Positions 21,201-28,913 of a DNA stretch of 64,000 nucleotides are shown piece by piece. Below the pieces are notes generated by a model, which saw only the letters and a list, made by a program, of their open reading frames with translations, had not been told where the DNA came from and did not search any database. The position numbers and the translations under genes are program-made. The stretch comes from Pseudoxanthomonas gei (GTDB taxonomy: Bacteria; Pseudomonadota; Gammaproteobacteria; Xanthomonadales; Xanthomonadaceae). Location: positions 248,001-312,000 of the forward strand of contig NZ_QOVG01000002.1 in assembly GCF_010119615.1 (NCBI RefSeq). The letters run 5' to 3'. Each line of letters opens with the position of its first letter. Position 1 is the first letter of the stretch.

Positions 21201-22188
21201 CGTGGTGCAGGGCGGCGATTACTTCAACGTCGGCGACGCCCTGGCGGCGATTGATGCAGCGGTGACTTCGATCGACGGCAGGCTGACCGTGGTGGAAAAC
21301 ACTCCGCCTCCGGGTCCGGCTCCTGATCCGCATATCGCGATCGGCGGCGAGACCGACGGCAGCGACCCGGCGGTGATCGGTGCAGGCACCAATGCCGTGG
21401 CCATAGGTTCCAACGCCACCGCCAACGCCGATGGTGGCGTGGCGATCGGCGCCGATGCCTACGCCCATGGCCCCAATGACACCGCGATCGGTGCCGGCTC
21501 GCATGTCGGCGCCGATGGCAGCACCGCGGTGGGTGCCAATACCACCATCAGCGCCACCGCCACCAACGCCGTGGCCGTGGGTGAAGGGGCCAGTGTCACG
21601 GCCGCGTCGGGCACGGCGCTGGGTCAGGGCGCTTCGGTAACGGCGGCCAACGCGGTGGCCCTGGGCCAGGGTGCGGTCGCCGACCGCGCCAATACCGTGT
21701 CGGTGGGCAGCGCGGGCAACGAACGTGCGGTCACCAACGTGGCCGCAGGTACGGCGGCTACGGATGCAGCCAACCTGGGCCAGGTGCAAGCCGGCGATGC
21801 GGCCACCCTGGCGACCAGCAAGGCCTACACCAACACCACTGCAACCCAGACCCTGACCTCGGCCAACGCTTATACCGATTCGCGCTTCGCGGCCATGGAT
21901 GACAGCTTCGAGGACTTCCGTACCCAGACCGATCGCCGCTTCCTCGACCAGGACCGTCGCATCGATCGCCAGGGTGCGATGAGCTCGGCCATGTTGAACA
22001 TGGCAACCAGCACCGCCGGCATCCGCACCGACAATCGCGTCGGCGTCGGCATCGGCTTCCAGGGCGGCGAGAAGGCGTTGTCGGTCGGTTACCAGCGTGC
22101 GCTGAGCGACCGCGCCACCATCACCATCGGCGGCGCGTTCAGCGGCGACGAGAAGTCGGTGGGCGTCGGTGCCGGCTTCGGCTGGTGA
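15274..22188 (+). CDS. Giant trimeric autotransporter adhesin (YadA-like)
   Basis: Type Vc secreted surface adhesin, 2304 aa. The N-terminus MNRIYRKVWDAARGVVVASE is an extended signal peptide region (ESPR), with cleavage predicted after TTSALA. The passenger is almost entirely YadA-head 14-residue repeats (pattern SxAxGxxSxAxG, e.g. ATAVGAESEASG). It is broken by seven neck motifs of the form DTVSVGxxGxERQITNVAAG, each followed by DAVNxxQL. A short stalk, a proline hinge (ENTPPPGPAPDP) and a second head precede the C-terminal YadA anchor (about 2228-2304, ending GVGAGFGW). Internal modules are duplicated at DNA level. It lies alone before a secreted protease gene. The ligand cannot be told from sequence. 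Confidence 0.95.
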   Translation: MNRIYRKVWDAARGVVVASELAKSKGKGKGGRLLQAVALAGALGATTSALAAGVCSVTGTSLGTAATAVGANSFACGANGTIANGSGANAFGTQARAVGANTTAVGNLAWATAANATAVGQDSFAAGINSTAVGNFAWATAANTTAVGQDSFADGISSTAVGVSAYALGDDAVAVGYASRATGLGSVAVGGNAGGFAAEALADGAAAFGSGSGALADFTTAIGTLASSDAVQGTALGAGSYASAENSVALGALSVADRVDTVSVGAAGGERQVVNVAAGTEGTDAVNLDQLQDATASTHYFQASGNDPLDASSDPGAFVDGINATAAGDAANAIGAGASAFGSGANAYADGATAVGFNALAFDANAAAFGSNAQALGDSATAVGSDSLASGFGSAATGAASLASGDVATAAGFASEASGLGASALGALSIASGDYATAVGVAAEASGLSSLAVGDFSIASGDESLALGSGAVAVGALSSAVGGLSFADGANSTAIGGAAFASADDSTALGFASTALAANSVALGTLSVADRADTVSVGDVGFERQITNVAAGVEDTDAVNVAQLNDVADVAAGTDRYFKADGLNDGTDDASIAGIGAVAIGASAIASNDGAIALGAASEASGEQAIAVGAGSVASGDGSVATGALSEASGLESTANGYFSTASGDFATAIGAESIASGTEAAAFGYAAEASGNYSTAVGGNAWAAGFNSTALGNFSTATGSSAVALGSDSTADGDYSLAVGQASTASGEASVAVGQGSIATGINSVAVGGATSFGTEASGDYSTAVGGEAWTPGFNSTALGNASIAFGDNTVALGSDAIAEAEGSVALGQGSYAGRDNTVSVGDVGSERQITNVAAGTEGTDAVNLDQLTAVADVAATTNKYFQASGGPGSDAGAYVDGDYATAAGEATNAIGEGASAFGSGALAYADGATAVGFNALASGQNSAAFGQNAQATGPAAVAVGGNAVDENGDPLITNGGVPVDTGATSAGVGGTAVGASAQADGFAATAAGVGAYASGAQSSAFGAVANATGDYSTAVGTETTASGTSSVAVGGPADLIPGLGFFVTTQATGESSAAFGAGTIASGDYSTAAGSLSEAAGLESTAVGYFAYAAGDNASALGAESWASGTNSTAVGFYSTAFGEYSVAVGDNSLASGDESVALGGSVGGSISTEAAGAGATALGAGALAVGDQSSAVGWLSTAEGLNSTAVGGTAVALADDSTALGFASTALAANSVALGTGSVADRADTVSVGDVGFERQITNVAAGVEDTDAVNVAQLNEVADVAAGTDRYFKADGLNDGTDDAFISGVGAIAIGANAVASADNAIALGAGSQATSEYATAVGAGSAASGEQSTATGALSVASGDGSVATGALSEASGLESTANGYFSTASGLGSTALGAESTSSGDYATAVGLASTASGVSSVSVGEYSIASGDESVALGGTAFGLFSAEASGYGAVALGAGTYAAGDFSSAIGWLTEATGFNSTAVGSAASSAGYNSTALGSDSEAVGEGSVALGQGSYADRDNTVSVGDVGSERQITNVAAGTEGSDAVNLDQLTAVADVAATTNKYFQASGGPGSDAGAYVDGDYATAAGEATNAIGEGASAFGSGANAYALNATAIGFNALAIGESALALGASSQATGEFATAVGAESEASGYLSTATGAGSVASGDGSVASGALSEASGEESTALGFFSSASGDVSTALGAESIASGIEATAAGFRSEASGVGASALGSESLASGDYSTAVGLAASATGLSSVSVGEYSIASGDESVALGGTAFGTLSAEASGAGSTALGAGAWATGDQSTATGWLSTADGVNSTAAGAASWAEADDSTALGYGSYASAANSVALGAGSEADRVNTVSVGYAGGERQITNVAAGVEDTDAVNVAQLNQITGDLSDLAADAVTYDDASKDTLTLEGATGTTITNLAAGAISSTSTDAINGGQLYGSLDSIATALGGGTYVGATGGLVGTTYVVQGGDYFNVGDALAAIDAAVTSIDGRLTVVENTPPPGPAPDPHIAIGGETDGSDPAVIGAGTNAVAIGSNATANADGGVAIGADAYAHGPNDTAIGAGSHVGADGSTAVGANTTISATATNAVAVGEGASVTAASGTALGQGASVTAANAVALGQGAVADRANTVSVGSAGNERAVTNVAAGTAATDAANLGQVQAGDAATLATSKAYTNTTATQTLTSANAYTDSRFAAMDDSFEDFRTQTDRRFLDQDRRIDRQGAMSSAMLNMATSTAGIRTDNRVGVGIGFQGGEKALSVGYQRALSDRATITIGGAFSGDEKSVGVGAGFGW

Positions 22189-22198
22189 TGAAACACAC

Positions 22199-22231
22199 GG
22201 GGCTTGCCGCCGGTTGCGGCCGGCAAGCCCC
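22199..22231 (+). terminator. Stem-loop after the adhesin gene
   Basis: GGGGCTTGCCG pairs perfectly with CGGCAAGCCCC around an 11-nt loop, starting 10 nt after the adhesin stop. There is no T-run. It is the only strong hairpin between the adhesin and the protease and probably ends adhesin transcription. Confidence 0.65.
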
Positions 22232-22357
22232 GGAGGTTGTGGCCTGATTCGCGGGCCAGCGCAGGAAACACCTGGCCGGGCCGGCCAAGGGACCGGGGTC
22301 GCAAGCCACCACAGCAAACGGCCTGACATCTCGCGGCTCCAGGCAAGTCGTTCAAAT

Positions 22358-22383
22358 ACATTGCTCAAACACATTGCTCAAAC
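22358..22383 (+). repeat. Perfect 13-bp tandem duplication before the protease gene
   Basis: ACATTGCTCAAAC occurs twice head to tail, 22 nt before the GTG start of the protease gene. A third, partial copy (TTCAAATACA) precedes it. The stretch is AT-richer than its surroundings and lies where operators or a 5' leader would be. Confidence 0.7.
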
Positions 22384-22404
22384 AAATTCCATGAGGGCTT
22401 CAAC

Positions 22405-24246
22405 GTGATCAAGAAGAACAAACTCGGTTTGGCGGTAGCAGGCGCGGTAGTGATGATTGCAATGGGTGGCCCGGCGGCATTCGCCGCCGCCCCGGACAAG
22501 ACCGTGCCCGTCGCGCACCCCTATGCCAACCCCGACATGGGCGCCCGGATCATCGTCAAGTATCGCGATGCGAGCGGCAGCAATGCGGCGAAGCTGACGT
22601 CGGTGCGCTCGGCCGCATCGCGGGCCGGCGTGGTCCAGGGCCGCAGCGGCACCACCGCCACGCCGCTGGCCGTCAGCTTCGTGCGCAAGCTTGGCGTGGG
22701 TGCGGACGTGATCAAGCTGTCGCGCTCGCTGAGCGAGGCTGAAATGACCAACCTCACCCGTGAGATCGCGGCCGATGCAGCGGTGGAATTCGTCCAGGTC
22801 GATCGGCGCATGAGCCGCCTCAGCACGCCCAACGACCAGTACTACGCCACCTACCAATGGCATTTCAACAATGCAGTGGGCGGCATCAACGTACCCACCG
22901 CGTGGGACATTTCCACGGGCACCGGTGCGGTCGTGGCCGACCTGGACACTGGCATCCTGCCGGCCCATCCGGACATGAGCGCCAACCTGCTGCCGGGCTA
23001 CGATTTCATCACCGATGCGTACGTGTCGCGCCGCGCGACCGATGATCGCGTCCCGGGCGCGCTCGACTATGGCGACTGGACCGACGGCAGCCAGGCCGAA
23101 ATCGATTACTGCGGCGATGTGGGCGCCGAAGCGAGCTCGTGGCATGGCACGCACACCGCCGGCACCATCGCGGAAATGACCAACAACAGCATCGGCATGG
23201 CGGGTGTGGCGCATAACGCCAAGGTCCTGCCGGTGCGTGTGCTGGGCCGCTGTGGTGGTTACACCTCCGATATCGCCGATGCCATCATCTGGGCCTCGGG
23301 CGGGACGGTAGCCGGCGTGCCGGCCAACGCCAATCCGGCCGAAGTGATCAACATGAGCCTGGGCGGCGGCGGCGCCTGCGACACCGTGACCCAGGCCGCG
23401 ATCAATACCGCCGTGGCCAACGGTACCGTGGTGGTGGTCTCGGCTGGCAACAGCAACGCCAACGCCGCGAACTATTCGCCGGCCAGCTGCGCCAACGTGA
23501 TCACCGTGGGCGCCACCGGCATCAAGGGCGCGCGTGCGTACTACTCCAACTACGGGGCGCTGGTGGATATCTCGGCCCCGGGTGGTGGTGTCACCGACAG
23601 CACCGTGAATGCGGAAAAATACGTCTGGCAGGCCGGCTACAACGGAACCACCACGCCGACCTCCGGCGCCTACAGCTACATGGGCATGGCGGGTACCTCG
23701 ATGTCGGCTCCGCATGTGTCCGGCGTGGCCGCACTGGTGCAGAGCGCGCTCATCGCCGGTGGCAAGGATCCGCTGACTCCCGCGGCGATGGAGGCACTGC
23801 TGAAGGAAACGGCCCGCGCATTCCCGGTCACCATTCCTGCCGCCACCCCGATCGGCGCCGGCATCCTCGATGCCAGGGCAGCGCTGGACAAGGCCCTGGA
23901 AGAGCCGTGCGATCCGGCGACCGAAACCTGCGGCCCGGTGGCCACGCCGCTGGTCAACAAGACCAACGTGACCGGCCTTTCCGGCGCAGCGGGCAGCGAG
24001 AGCCTGTACAGCTTCCAGGCGACCGCCGGCAGCGTGCTCAGCATCATGACCCTGGGCGGCACCGGCAACGTCGGCCTGTACGTCAGCTTCGATGAAGAGC
24101 CCACCACCAGCTCGGCCGACTTCACCTCGGTGCGTCCGGGCAACAGCGAAACGGTGCGCATCACGGCGCCGCAAGCGGGCACGTACTACATCAAGCTGGT
24201 CGGCAACGGCGCCTACAGCGGCGTGACCCTGGTGGCGCGCCAGTAA
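22405..24246 (+). CDS. Secreted subtilisin-like serine protease (S8) with PPC domain
   Basis: Exported endopeptidase, 613 aa, read from a GTG after a GAGGG motif. It has a signal peptide ending AAFAAA (about 28), an inhibitor-type propeptide (45-135), and a subtilase domain with catalytic Asp181 (VVADLDTGI), His247 (SSWHGTHTAGT), oxyanion Asn349 (SAGNS) and Ser432 (GTSMSAPHVSG). A short Pro/Cys linker leads to a C-terminal pre-peptidase domain (about 515-613). It resembles extracellular proteases of Xanthomonas and Lysobacter. Its place directly before the xps operon makes it a plausible type II substrate, though that is inference. Confidence 0.93.
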   Translation: MIKKNKLGLAVAGAVVMIAMGGPAAFAAAPDKTVPVAHPYANPDMGARIIVKYRDASGSNAAKLTSVRSAASRAGVVQGRSGTTATPLAVSFVRKLGVGADVIKLSRSLSEAEMTNLTREIAADAAVEFVQVDRRMSRLSTPNDQYYATYQWHFNNAVGGINVPTAWDISTGTGAVVADLDTGILPAHPDMSANLLPGYDFITDAYVSRRATDDRVPGALDYGDWTDGSQAEIDYCGDVGAEASSWHGTHTAGTIAEMTNNSIGMAGVAHNAKVLPVRVLGRCGGYTSDIADAIIWASGGTVAGVPANANPAEVINMSLGGGGACDTVTQAAINTAVANGTVVVVSAGNSNANAANYSPASCANVITVGATGIKGARAYYSNYGALVDISAPGGGVTDSTVNAEKYVWQAGYNGTTTPTSGAYSYMGMAGTSMSAPHVSGVAALVQSALIAGGKDPLTPAAMEALLKETARAFPVTIPAATPIGAGILDARAALDKALEEPCDPATETCGPVATPLVNKTNVTGLSGAAGSESLYSFQATAGSVLSIMTLGGTGNVGLYVSFDEEPTTSSADFTSVRPGNSETVRITAPQAGTYYIKLVGNGAYSGVTLVARQ

Positions 24247-24386
24247 GCAGGCGCGTTTCACTGGTCTAAACGGAACCCCGGCCATGGCCGGGGTTCCTGC
24301 ATCTGCGCTTCGCACGCGTGCGAACGCCTCCAAATTCAGGATGGAATCGCTGCTAGAGTGTGCCCCGGTTCCCTGCGGAGTACTGC

Positions 24387-26132
24387 ATGAGCGCAGCGCT
24401 TTCACCCGACATCCAGCACCCGTCCATCGCCGCGATGGATGCGGAGGAAAGGATCGTCGCCGCCCTGCTGGAAAAAGGCAGGCTGAAGGATGCCGACCTG
24501 GTGCGCGCGCGCCGCCTGCAGGAAGAGACGGGCGGCAGCCTGTTGTCGTTGCTGGCGCGGCTGGGACTGGTGTCAGAGCGCGACCATGCCGAAACCTGTG
24601 CCGAGGTCCTGGGCCTGCAGCTGCTGGGCCTGAAACAGCTTCCCGAACTGCCGCCCGAACTGCTGCCCGAAGCGCAGCCGCTGTCGCCGCGCTTCCTGCG
24701 CCAGTTCCATGTCTGCCTGCTGGGCGAAAGCAAGGGCCAGCTGGACCTGTGGATGGCCGACCCCTACGATTCCTACGCCATCAAGGCGGTGCAGCTGGCC
24801 ACCGGCATGCGCGTGCGCCCCTGGGTCGGGTTGCGTTCCGAGATCGACGACCTGGTCGAACGCTGGCACGGCCAGGGCCGCAGCGCGATGGGCACGATCG
24901 TGGAAGACGCCGATGGCGAAAGCACCGGCAACCTGGACGACGTGGAGCACCTGCGCGACCTGGCCTCCGAAGCGCCGGTGATCCGCCTGGTCAACCTGGT
25001 GATCCAGCGCGCGGTCGAGCTGCGCGCCTCCGATATCCACATCGAGCCGTTCGAGAACCGCCTGAAGGTCCGTTACCGCGTCGATGGCGTGCTCGAAGAG
25101 GGCGAGAGCCCGCCGGCCAACCTCACCGCCGCGGTGATCAGCCGGGTCAAGATCATGGCCAAGCTCAACATCGCCGAGCGCCGCCTGCCGCAGGACGGCC
25201 GCATCATGCTGCGCGTTCAGGGCAAGGAGCTGGACCTGCGCGTAAGCACCGTGCCGACCGCGCATGGCGAATCGGTGGTGATGCGCCTGCTCGATCGCGA
25301 AACCGTGGTCTTCGATTTCCACAGGCTCGGCTTCACCGACCACTTCCTGCCGCAGTTCCAGAAGGTGCTGGAGCAGCCGCATGGCATCCTGCTGGTCACC
25401 GGACCCACCGGCTCGGGAAAGACCACCACGCTGTACACGGCTTTGAGCAAGCTCAACACCGCCGACGTCAAGATCATCACCGTCGAGGATCCGGTCGAAT
25501 ACCAGATCGAGGGCATCAACCAGATCCAGGCCAAGCCGCAGATCGGGCTGGACTTCGCCCATGCGCTGCGCAGCATCGTGCGCCAGGACCCGGACATCAT
25601 CATGATCGGCGAAATGCGCGACCTGGAGACCGCGCGCATCGCCATCCAGTCCGCGCTCACCGGCCACCTGGTGTTGTCCACCCTGCACACCAACAATGCC
25701 GCCGGCGGCATCACCCGCATGCTCGACATGGGAGTGGAGGATTACCTGCTCACCTCCACCATCAACGGCATCCTGGCCCAGCGCCTGGTGCGCCGGCTGG
25801 AGCCGGTGCACGCGGAAAAATACGCCGCGTCGCCCGAGGAAATCGAGAAGTTCGCGCTGCGCCGTTACCAGCCGCAGGGCGAGATCTTCCTGTACCGCCC
25901 ACGCGCCTCGCCGCTGGCGCCGACCGGCTACTTGGGCCGCACCACGATCATGGAATTCCTGGTCATGAACGACGAGCTGCGCCGCGCGGTGATGCGCCAT
26001 GCCGGCATGGGCGAACTGGAGCAGCTCGCACGCGACGCCGGCATGCGCACCATGTACGAGGACGGCATCGTCAAGGCGCTGAGCGGGCAGACCACGATCG
26101 AGGAGGTGTTGCGGGTTACGGAGGATGCGTAG
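24387..26132 (+). CDS. gspE: Type II secretion ATPase GspE (XpsE)
   Basis: Cytoplasmic hexameric ATPase powering pseudopilus assembly. 581 aa. The start MSAALSPDIQHPSIA follows GGAG six nt upstream; the frame opens 27 nt earlier. It has N-terminal N1E/N2E domains, Walker A GPTGSGKTT (339-347), Asp box, Walker B DIIMIGEMRD (403-412) and His box GHLVLSTLHTNN. The C-terminal CxxC-CxxC zinc module of many GspE proteins is absent: the corresponding segment after RRLEPVHAEKY has no cysteine. First gene of the xps operon. A 594-nt gap with a mobile-looking element now separates it from gspF. Confidence 0.95.
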   Translation: MSAALSPDIQHPSIAAMDAEERIVAALLEKGRLKDADLVRARRLQEETGGSLLSLLARLGLVSERDHAETCAEVLGLQLLGLKQLPELPPELLPEAQPLSPRFLRQFHVCLLGESKGQLDLWMADPYDSYAIKAVQLATGMRVRPWVGLRSEIDDLVERWHGQGRSAMGTIVEDADGESTGNLDDVEHLRDLASEAPVIRLVNLVIQRAVELRASDIHIEPFENRLKVRYRVDGVLEEGESPPANLTAAVISRVKIMAKLNIAERRLPQDGRIMLRVQGKELDLRVSTVPTAHGESVVMRLLDRETVVFDFHRLGFTDHFLPQFQKVLEQPHGILLVTGPTGSGKTTTLYTALSKLNTADVKIITVEDPVEYQIEGINQIQAKPQIGLDFAHALRSIVRQDPDIIMIGEMRDLETARIAIQSALTGHLVLSTLHTNNAAGGITRMLDMGVEDYLLTSTINGILAQRLVRRLEPVHAEKYAASPEEIEKFALRRYQPQGEIFLYRPRASPLAPTGYLGRTTIMEFLVMNDELRRAVMRHAGMGELEQLARDAGMRTMYEDGIVKALSGQTTIEEVLRVTEDA

Positions 26133-26245
26133 TGCCGCGAGGTGGGAGATGGGAGGTGGGAAGCGGGAGGCGCGATAGTGCTTCGCGTTTTGTGCTGCCC
26201 GAGTGCATCACTAGGGTCTCAATGCAACCCGGAGTTTTTCAAGAT

Positions 26246-26629
26246 CGTCATTCCCGCGAAGGCGGGAACCCAGCGACTTTGCTTTTGGAATGCTTATGGA
26301 CAAGCAGCCTGCGACGTACATTCTGGCCAGCGAGCGGAACGGAACGCTTTACATTGGAGTCACCAGTAACCTTATAGCGAGGGTTTGGCAGCATCGTGAG
26401 CATGTAGTGGAAGGATTCACCAGCAAATACGAGGTGAGCGTATTGGTTTGGTACGAGTTCCACAGCGCGATGGAGGAAGCCATCCTTCGCGAGAAGCGGA
26501 TAAAAAATTGGAACCGGGCGTGGAAGATCCGGTTGATCGAAGAAAAGAATCCCTATTGGAACGATCTCTGGAACGAAATAGCGGGATGAACGGCAAAGTC
26601 ACTGGGTTCCCGCCTTCGCGGGAATGACG
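26246..26629 (+). mobile_element. 384-bp GIY-YIG mini-element bounded by 37-bp inverted repeats
   Basis: The ends (26246-26282 and 26593-26629) are inverted repeats matching at 36 of 37 positions. Each carries its own small hairpin, TTCCCGC-GAAG-GCGGGAA on the left. One gene fills the interior; the right arm begins 3 nt after its stop and the left arm ends 7 nt before its first ATG. The element lies between gspE and gspF, genes that are adjacent in typical xps operons. No clear target duplication flanks it. The terminal repeat recurs as an array at 38421-38738. Confidence 0.8.
26296..26589 (+). CDS. GIY-YIG domain protein of the COG2827 type
   Basis: Small single-domain putative endonuclease, about 97 aa. 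YIL and YIG motifs lie in ATYILASERNGTLYIGVTSN, the catalytic Arg in NLIARVWQHR, the metal-binding Glu in AILREKRIKNW, and the conserved end is NPYWNDLWNEI. An in-frame ATG 6 nt earlier is also possible. All expected catalytic positions are present, so the domain looks intact. It is the only gene in an inverted-repeat-bounded element, with lower GC than the surrounding gsp genes. The biochemical role of this subfamily is poorly defined; involvement with its flanking palindromes is inference. Confidence 0.88.
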   Translation: MDKQPATYILASERNGTLYIGVTSNLIARVWQHREHVVEGFTSKYEVSVLVWYEFHSAMEEAILREKRIKNWNRAWKIRLIEEKNPYWNDLWNEIAG

Positions 26630-26726
26630 GCTGAAATGAATCGAATGACTACAAATCACTGCTATCCGTACATCAATAAGCAAAACCTAATAACTACCCA
26701 ACAACTCATCCCTAGCCCACAACACC

Positions 26727-27944
26727 ATGCCCCTCTACCACTACAAAGCCCTCAACACCCGCGGCGAAGTCCTTGACGGCCAGATGGAGGCCGCCAGCGA
26801 CGTCGAGGTGGTGGCGCGGCTGCAGGAGCAGGGACATCTGCCGGTGGAGGCACGGCTGGCGACCGAGGGTGGTGGCGGCGGCTCATTGAAATCGCTGTTC
26901 CAGGCCAAGCCCTTCGCAGGCGAGCGGCTGGTGCAGTTCACCCAGCAACTGGCCACGTTGCTGGGGGCCGGGCAACCGCTGGACCGTGCGCTGAGCATCC
27001 TGCTGGAGCTGCCCGAGGACGAAAAGGCCCGGCGCACGATTGCCGACGTGCGCGACGCGGTGCGCGGCGGTGCGCCGTTGTCGGCGGCGCTGGAGCGCCA
27101 GCACGGCACGTTCTCGCGGCTCTACATCAACATGGTGCGCGCGGGCGAGGCCGGCGGCAGCCTGCATGAAACCCTGCAGCGGCTGGCCGATTATCTGGAG
27201 CGCAGCAGCGCGCTGCGCGGGCGCGTGATCAACGCGATGATCTATCCGGCGATCCTGGTGGTGGTGGTTGGCTTTGCGCTGCTGTTCCTGATGGGCTTCG
27301 TGGTGCCGCAATTCGCCCAGATGTATGAAAGCCTGGACGTCACGTTGCCCTGGTTCACGCGCATCGTCCTGGGCGTCGGCATGGGGGTGCGCGACTGGTG
27401 GCTGCTGCTGGTGCTGGCCCCCGCCGCGCTGCTGTGGTGGTTCGATCGCAAGCGCCGTGACCCGGTGTTCCGGGATCGCTTCGATGCCTGGATCCTGCAG
27501 CGCAAACTGGTCGGCCCGCTGATTGCCCGGCTGGAAACCGCGCGCCTGGCACGCACGCTGGGCACCTTGCTCAAGAACGGCGTGCCGCTGCTGGCCGCGC
27601 TGGGGATCGCGCGCAACGTGCTGGGCAACCGCGCACTGGCAACGGACGTGGATCAGGCCGCCGAGGACGTGAAGAACGGCCACGGCCTGTCGGTGTCGCT
27701 GGCCAAGGGCAAGCGTTTCCCGCGGCTGGCGCTGCAGATGGTGCAGGTGGGCGAAGAGTCCGGGGCCATGGACACGATGCTGCTGAAGGCCGCCGATACC
27801 TTCGAGCAGGAAACCGCGCAGGCCATGGACCGCATGCTCGCCGCCCTGGTGCCGGTGGTGACCCTGGTCTTGGCAGCCGTGGTGGCGGTGGTCATCATCG
27901 CCGTGCTGGTGCCGCTGTACGATCTGGCCGGCGCCATCAGCTGA
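26727..27944 (+). CDS. gspF: Type II secretion inner-membrane platform protein GspF (XpsF)
   Basis: Polytopic platform protein contacting GspE and GspL. 405 aa, usual length. It begins MPLYHYKALNTRGEVLDG, as the family does. Two homologous cytoplasmic T2SSF domains (about 70-190 and 270-395) are separated by the helices AILVVVVGFALLFLMGFVV and LLLVLAPAALLWW. It ends in a third helix LVLAAVVAVVIIAVLVPLYD. It is second in the operon after the inserted element; gspG follows at 21 nt. Confidence 0.95.
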   Translation: MPLYHYKALNTRGEVLDGQMEAASDVEVVARLQEQGHLPVEARLATEGGGGGSLKSLFQAKPFAGERLVQFTQQLATLLGAGQPLDRALSILLELPEDEKARRTIADVRDAVRGGAPLSAALERQHGTFSRLYINMVRAGEAGGSLHETLQRLADYLERSSALRGRVINAMIYPAILVVVVGFALLFLMGFVVPQFAQMYESLDVTLPWFTRIVLGVGMGVRDWWLLLVLAPAALLWWFDRKRRDPVFRDRFDAWILQRKLVGPLIARLETARLARTLGTLLKNGVPLLAALGIARNVLGNRALATDVDQAAEDVKNGHGLSVSLAKGKRFPRLALQMVQVGEESGAMDTMLLKAADTFEQETAQAMDRMLAALVPVVTLVLAAVVAVVIIAVLVPLYDLAGAIS

Positions 27945-27965
27945 CCCTTAATCACGGAATACAAG

Positions 27966-28403
27966 ATGCGAAACCCACGAAGCAATTCCCGCACGCCACG
28001 CCGCGGCCGCCAAGCCGGCTTCACCCTGATGGAAATCATCGTGGTGGTGATCCTGATCGGCGGCATCGTGGCGTTCGCCGCGACCCGCATCCTGGGCAAC
28101 GCCGACCGCGCCAAGGTCCGGCTGGCGCAGGCCCAAGTGCAGACCGTCGCCGAGAAGATCCAGCAGTACGAGATGGACACCGGCAGCCTGCCCAACACGC
28201 TCGATGACCTGGTTGCCGCGCCCGGGGACGCCGGCGGCTGGCTGGGCCCGTACGCCAAGACGGCCGAGCTCAAGGACCCGTGGAACAAGCCCTACGAATA
28301 TCGCGTTCCCGGTGACGGCGCGCCGTTCGACCTGCTGAGCCTGGGCAAGGACGGGCAGCCGGGCGGCGACAGCGTGAGCGCCGACATCAAGTACCAGCAG
28401 TAA
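27966..28403 (+). CDS. gspG: Type II secretion major pseudopilin GspG (XpsG)
   Basis: Main pseudopilus subunit. 145 aa. The basic leader ends GRQAG, cleaved before FTLMEIIVVVILIGGIV, with Glu at mature position 5. The C-terminal GspG calcium-binding fold is visible as WLGPYAKTAELKDPWNKPYEY and the DLLSLGKDGQPGG loop. The leader is slightly long (about 18 residues). Processing needs a GspO/PilD peptidase, which is not encoded in this window. Confidence 0.96.
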   Translation: MRNPRSNSRTPRRGRQAGFTLMEIIVVVILIGGIVAFAATRILGNADRAKVRLAQAQVQTVAEKIQQYEMDTGSLPNTLDDLVAAPGDAGGWLGPYAKTAELKDPWNKPYEYRVPGDGAPFDLLSLGKDGQPGGDSVSADIKYQQ

Positions 28404-28445
28404 GCCACAATGGAGCTTGTCGCCCGCGCTCGCGACAGGACATCG

Positions 28446-28913
28446 ATGCCCGCGGCGCGTACTGCGCATGGCTTCACGCTGATCGAGATCCTGGTGGTGC
28501 TGGCGCTGATCGCCTTCGCCACCACGCTGGCCGCGGTGGCCTTCAGCGGCGGAGTGGACGGCATGCGCCTGCGTTCGAGTTCCAAGGAAATCGCCGCGCA
28601 GTTGCGTTACGCACGGACACTGGCCATCGCCACCGGCACGCCGCAGCGCTTCAGCATCGATCCTGCCGGGCATCGCTGGCAGGGCGCACGGCAACGCCAC
28701 GGCCGCATTCCGGAATCATTGAGCGTCGAGTTCACCGGCGCGCGCCAGGCGGGCGTGCGCGGGGGCGAGGGCGGCATCCTGTTCTTCGCCGATGGCGCGT
28801 CCACCGGCGGACGCATCCAGCTGCAGGTCAAGCGGGCGGCCTGGCGCATCGACGTCGGCTGGCTGACCGGCGAGGTGAAGCTTGCGCGCGTCGACCCAGG
28901 CTTGCTGCAGTGA
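28446..28913 (+). CDS. gspH: Type II secretion minor pseudopilin GspH (XpsH)
   Basis: Minor pseudopilin, about 155 aa. The start MPAARTAHGFTLIEILVVLAL is preferred because AGGA lies five nt upstream and gives a short prepilin leader; an in-frame ATG at 28410 would add 12 residues. Cleavage is before FTLIE. The globular part contains SSKEIAAQLRYARTLAIATG, typical of GspH/FimT. The stop overlaps the GTG of gspI. Confidence 0.92.
   Translation: MPAARTAHGFTLIEILVVLALIAFATTLAAVAFSGGVDGMRLRSSSKEIAAQLRYARTLAIATGTPQRFSIDPAGHRWQGARQRHGRIPESLSVEFTGARQAGVRGGEGGILFFADGASTGGRIQLQVKRAAWRIDVGWLTGEVKLARVDPGLLQ

Noticed and set aside
20449-24405. Two long minus-strand frames opposite the adhesin and protease genes
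   Set aside because: Both arise from codon bias of real genes with clear motifs; one even crosses the intergenic hairpin. No start signals or domains.
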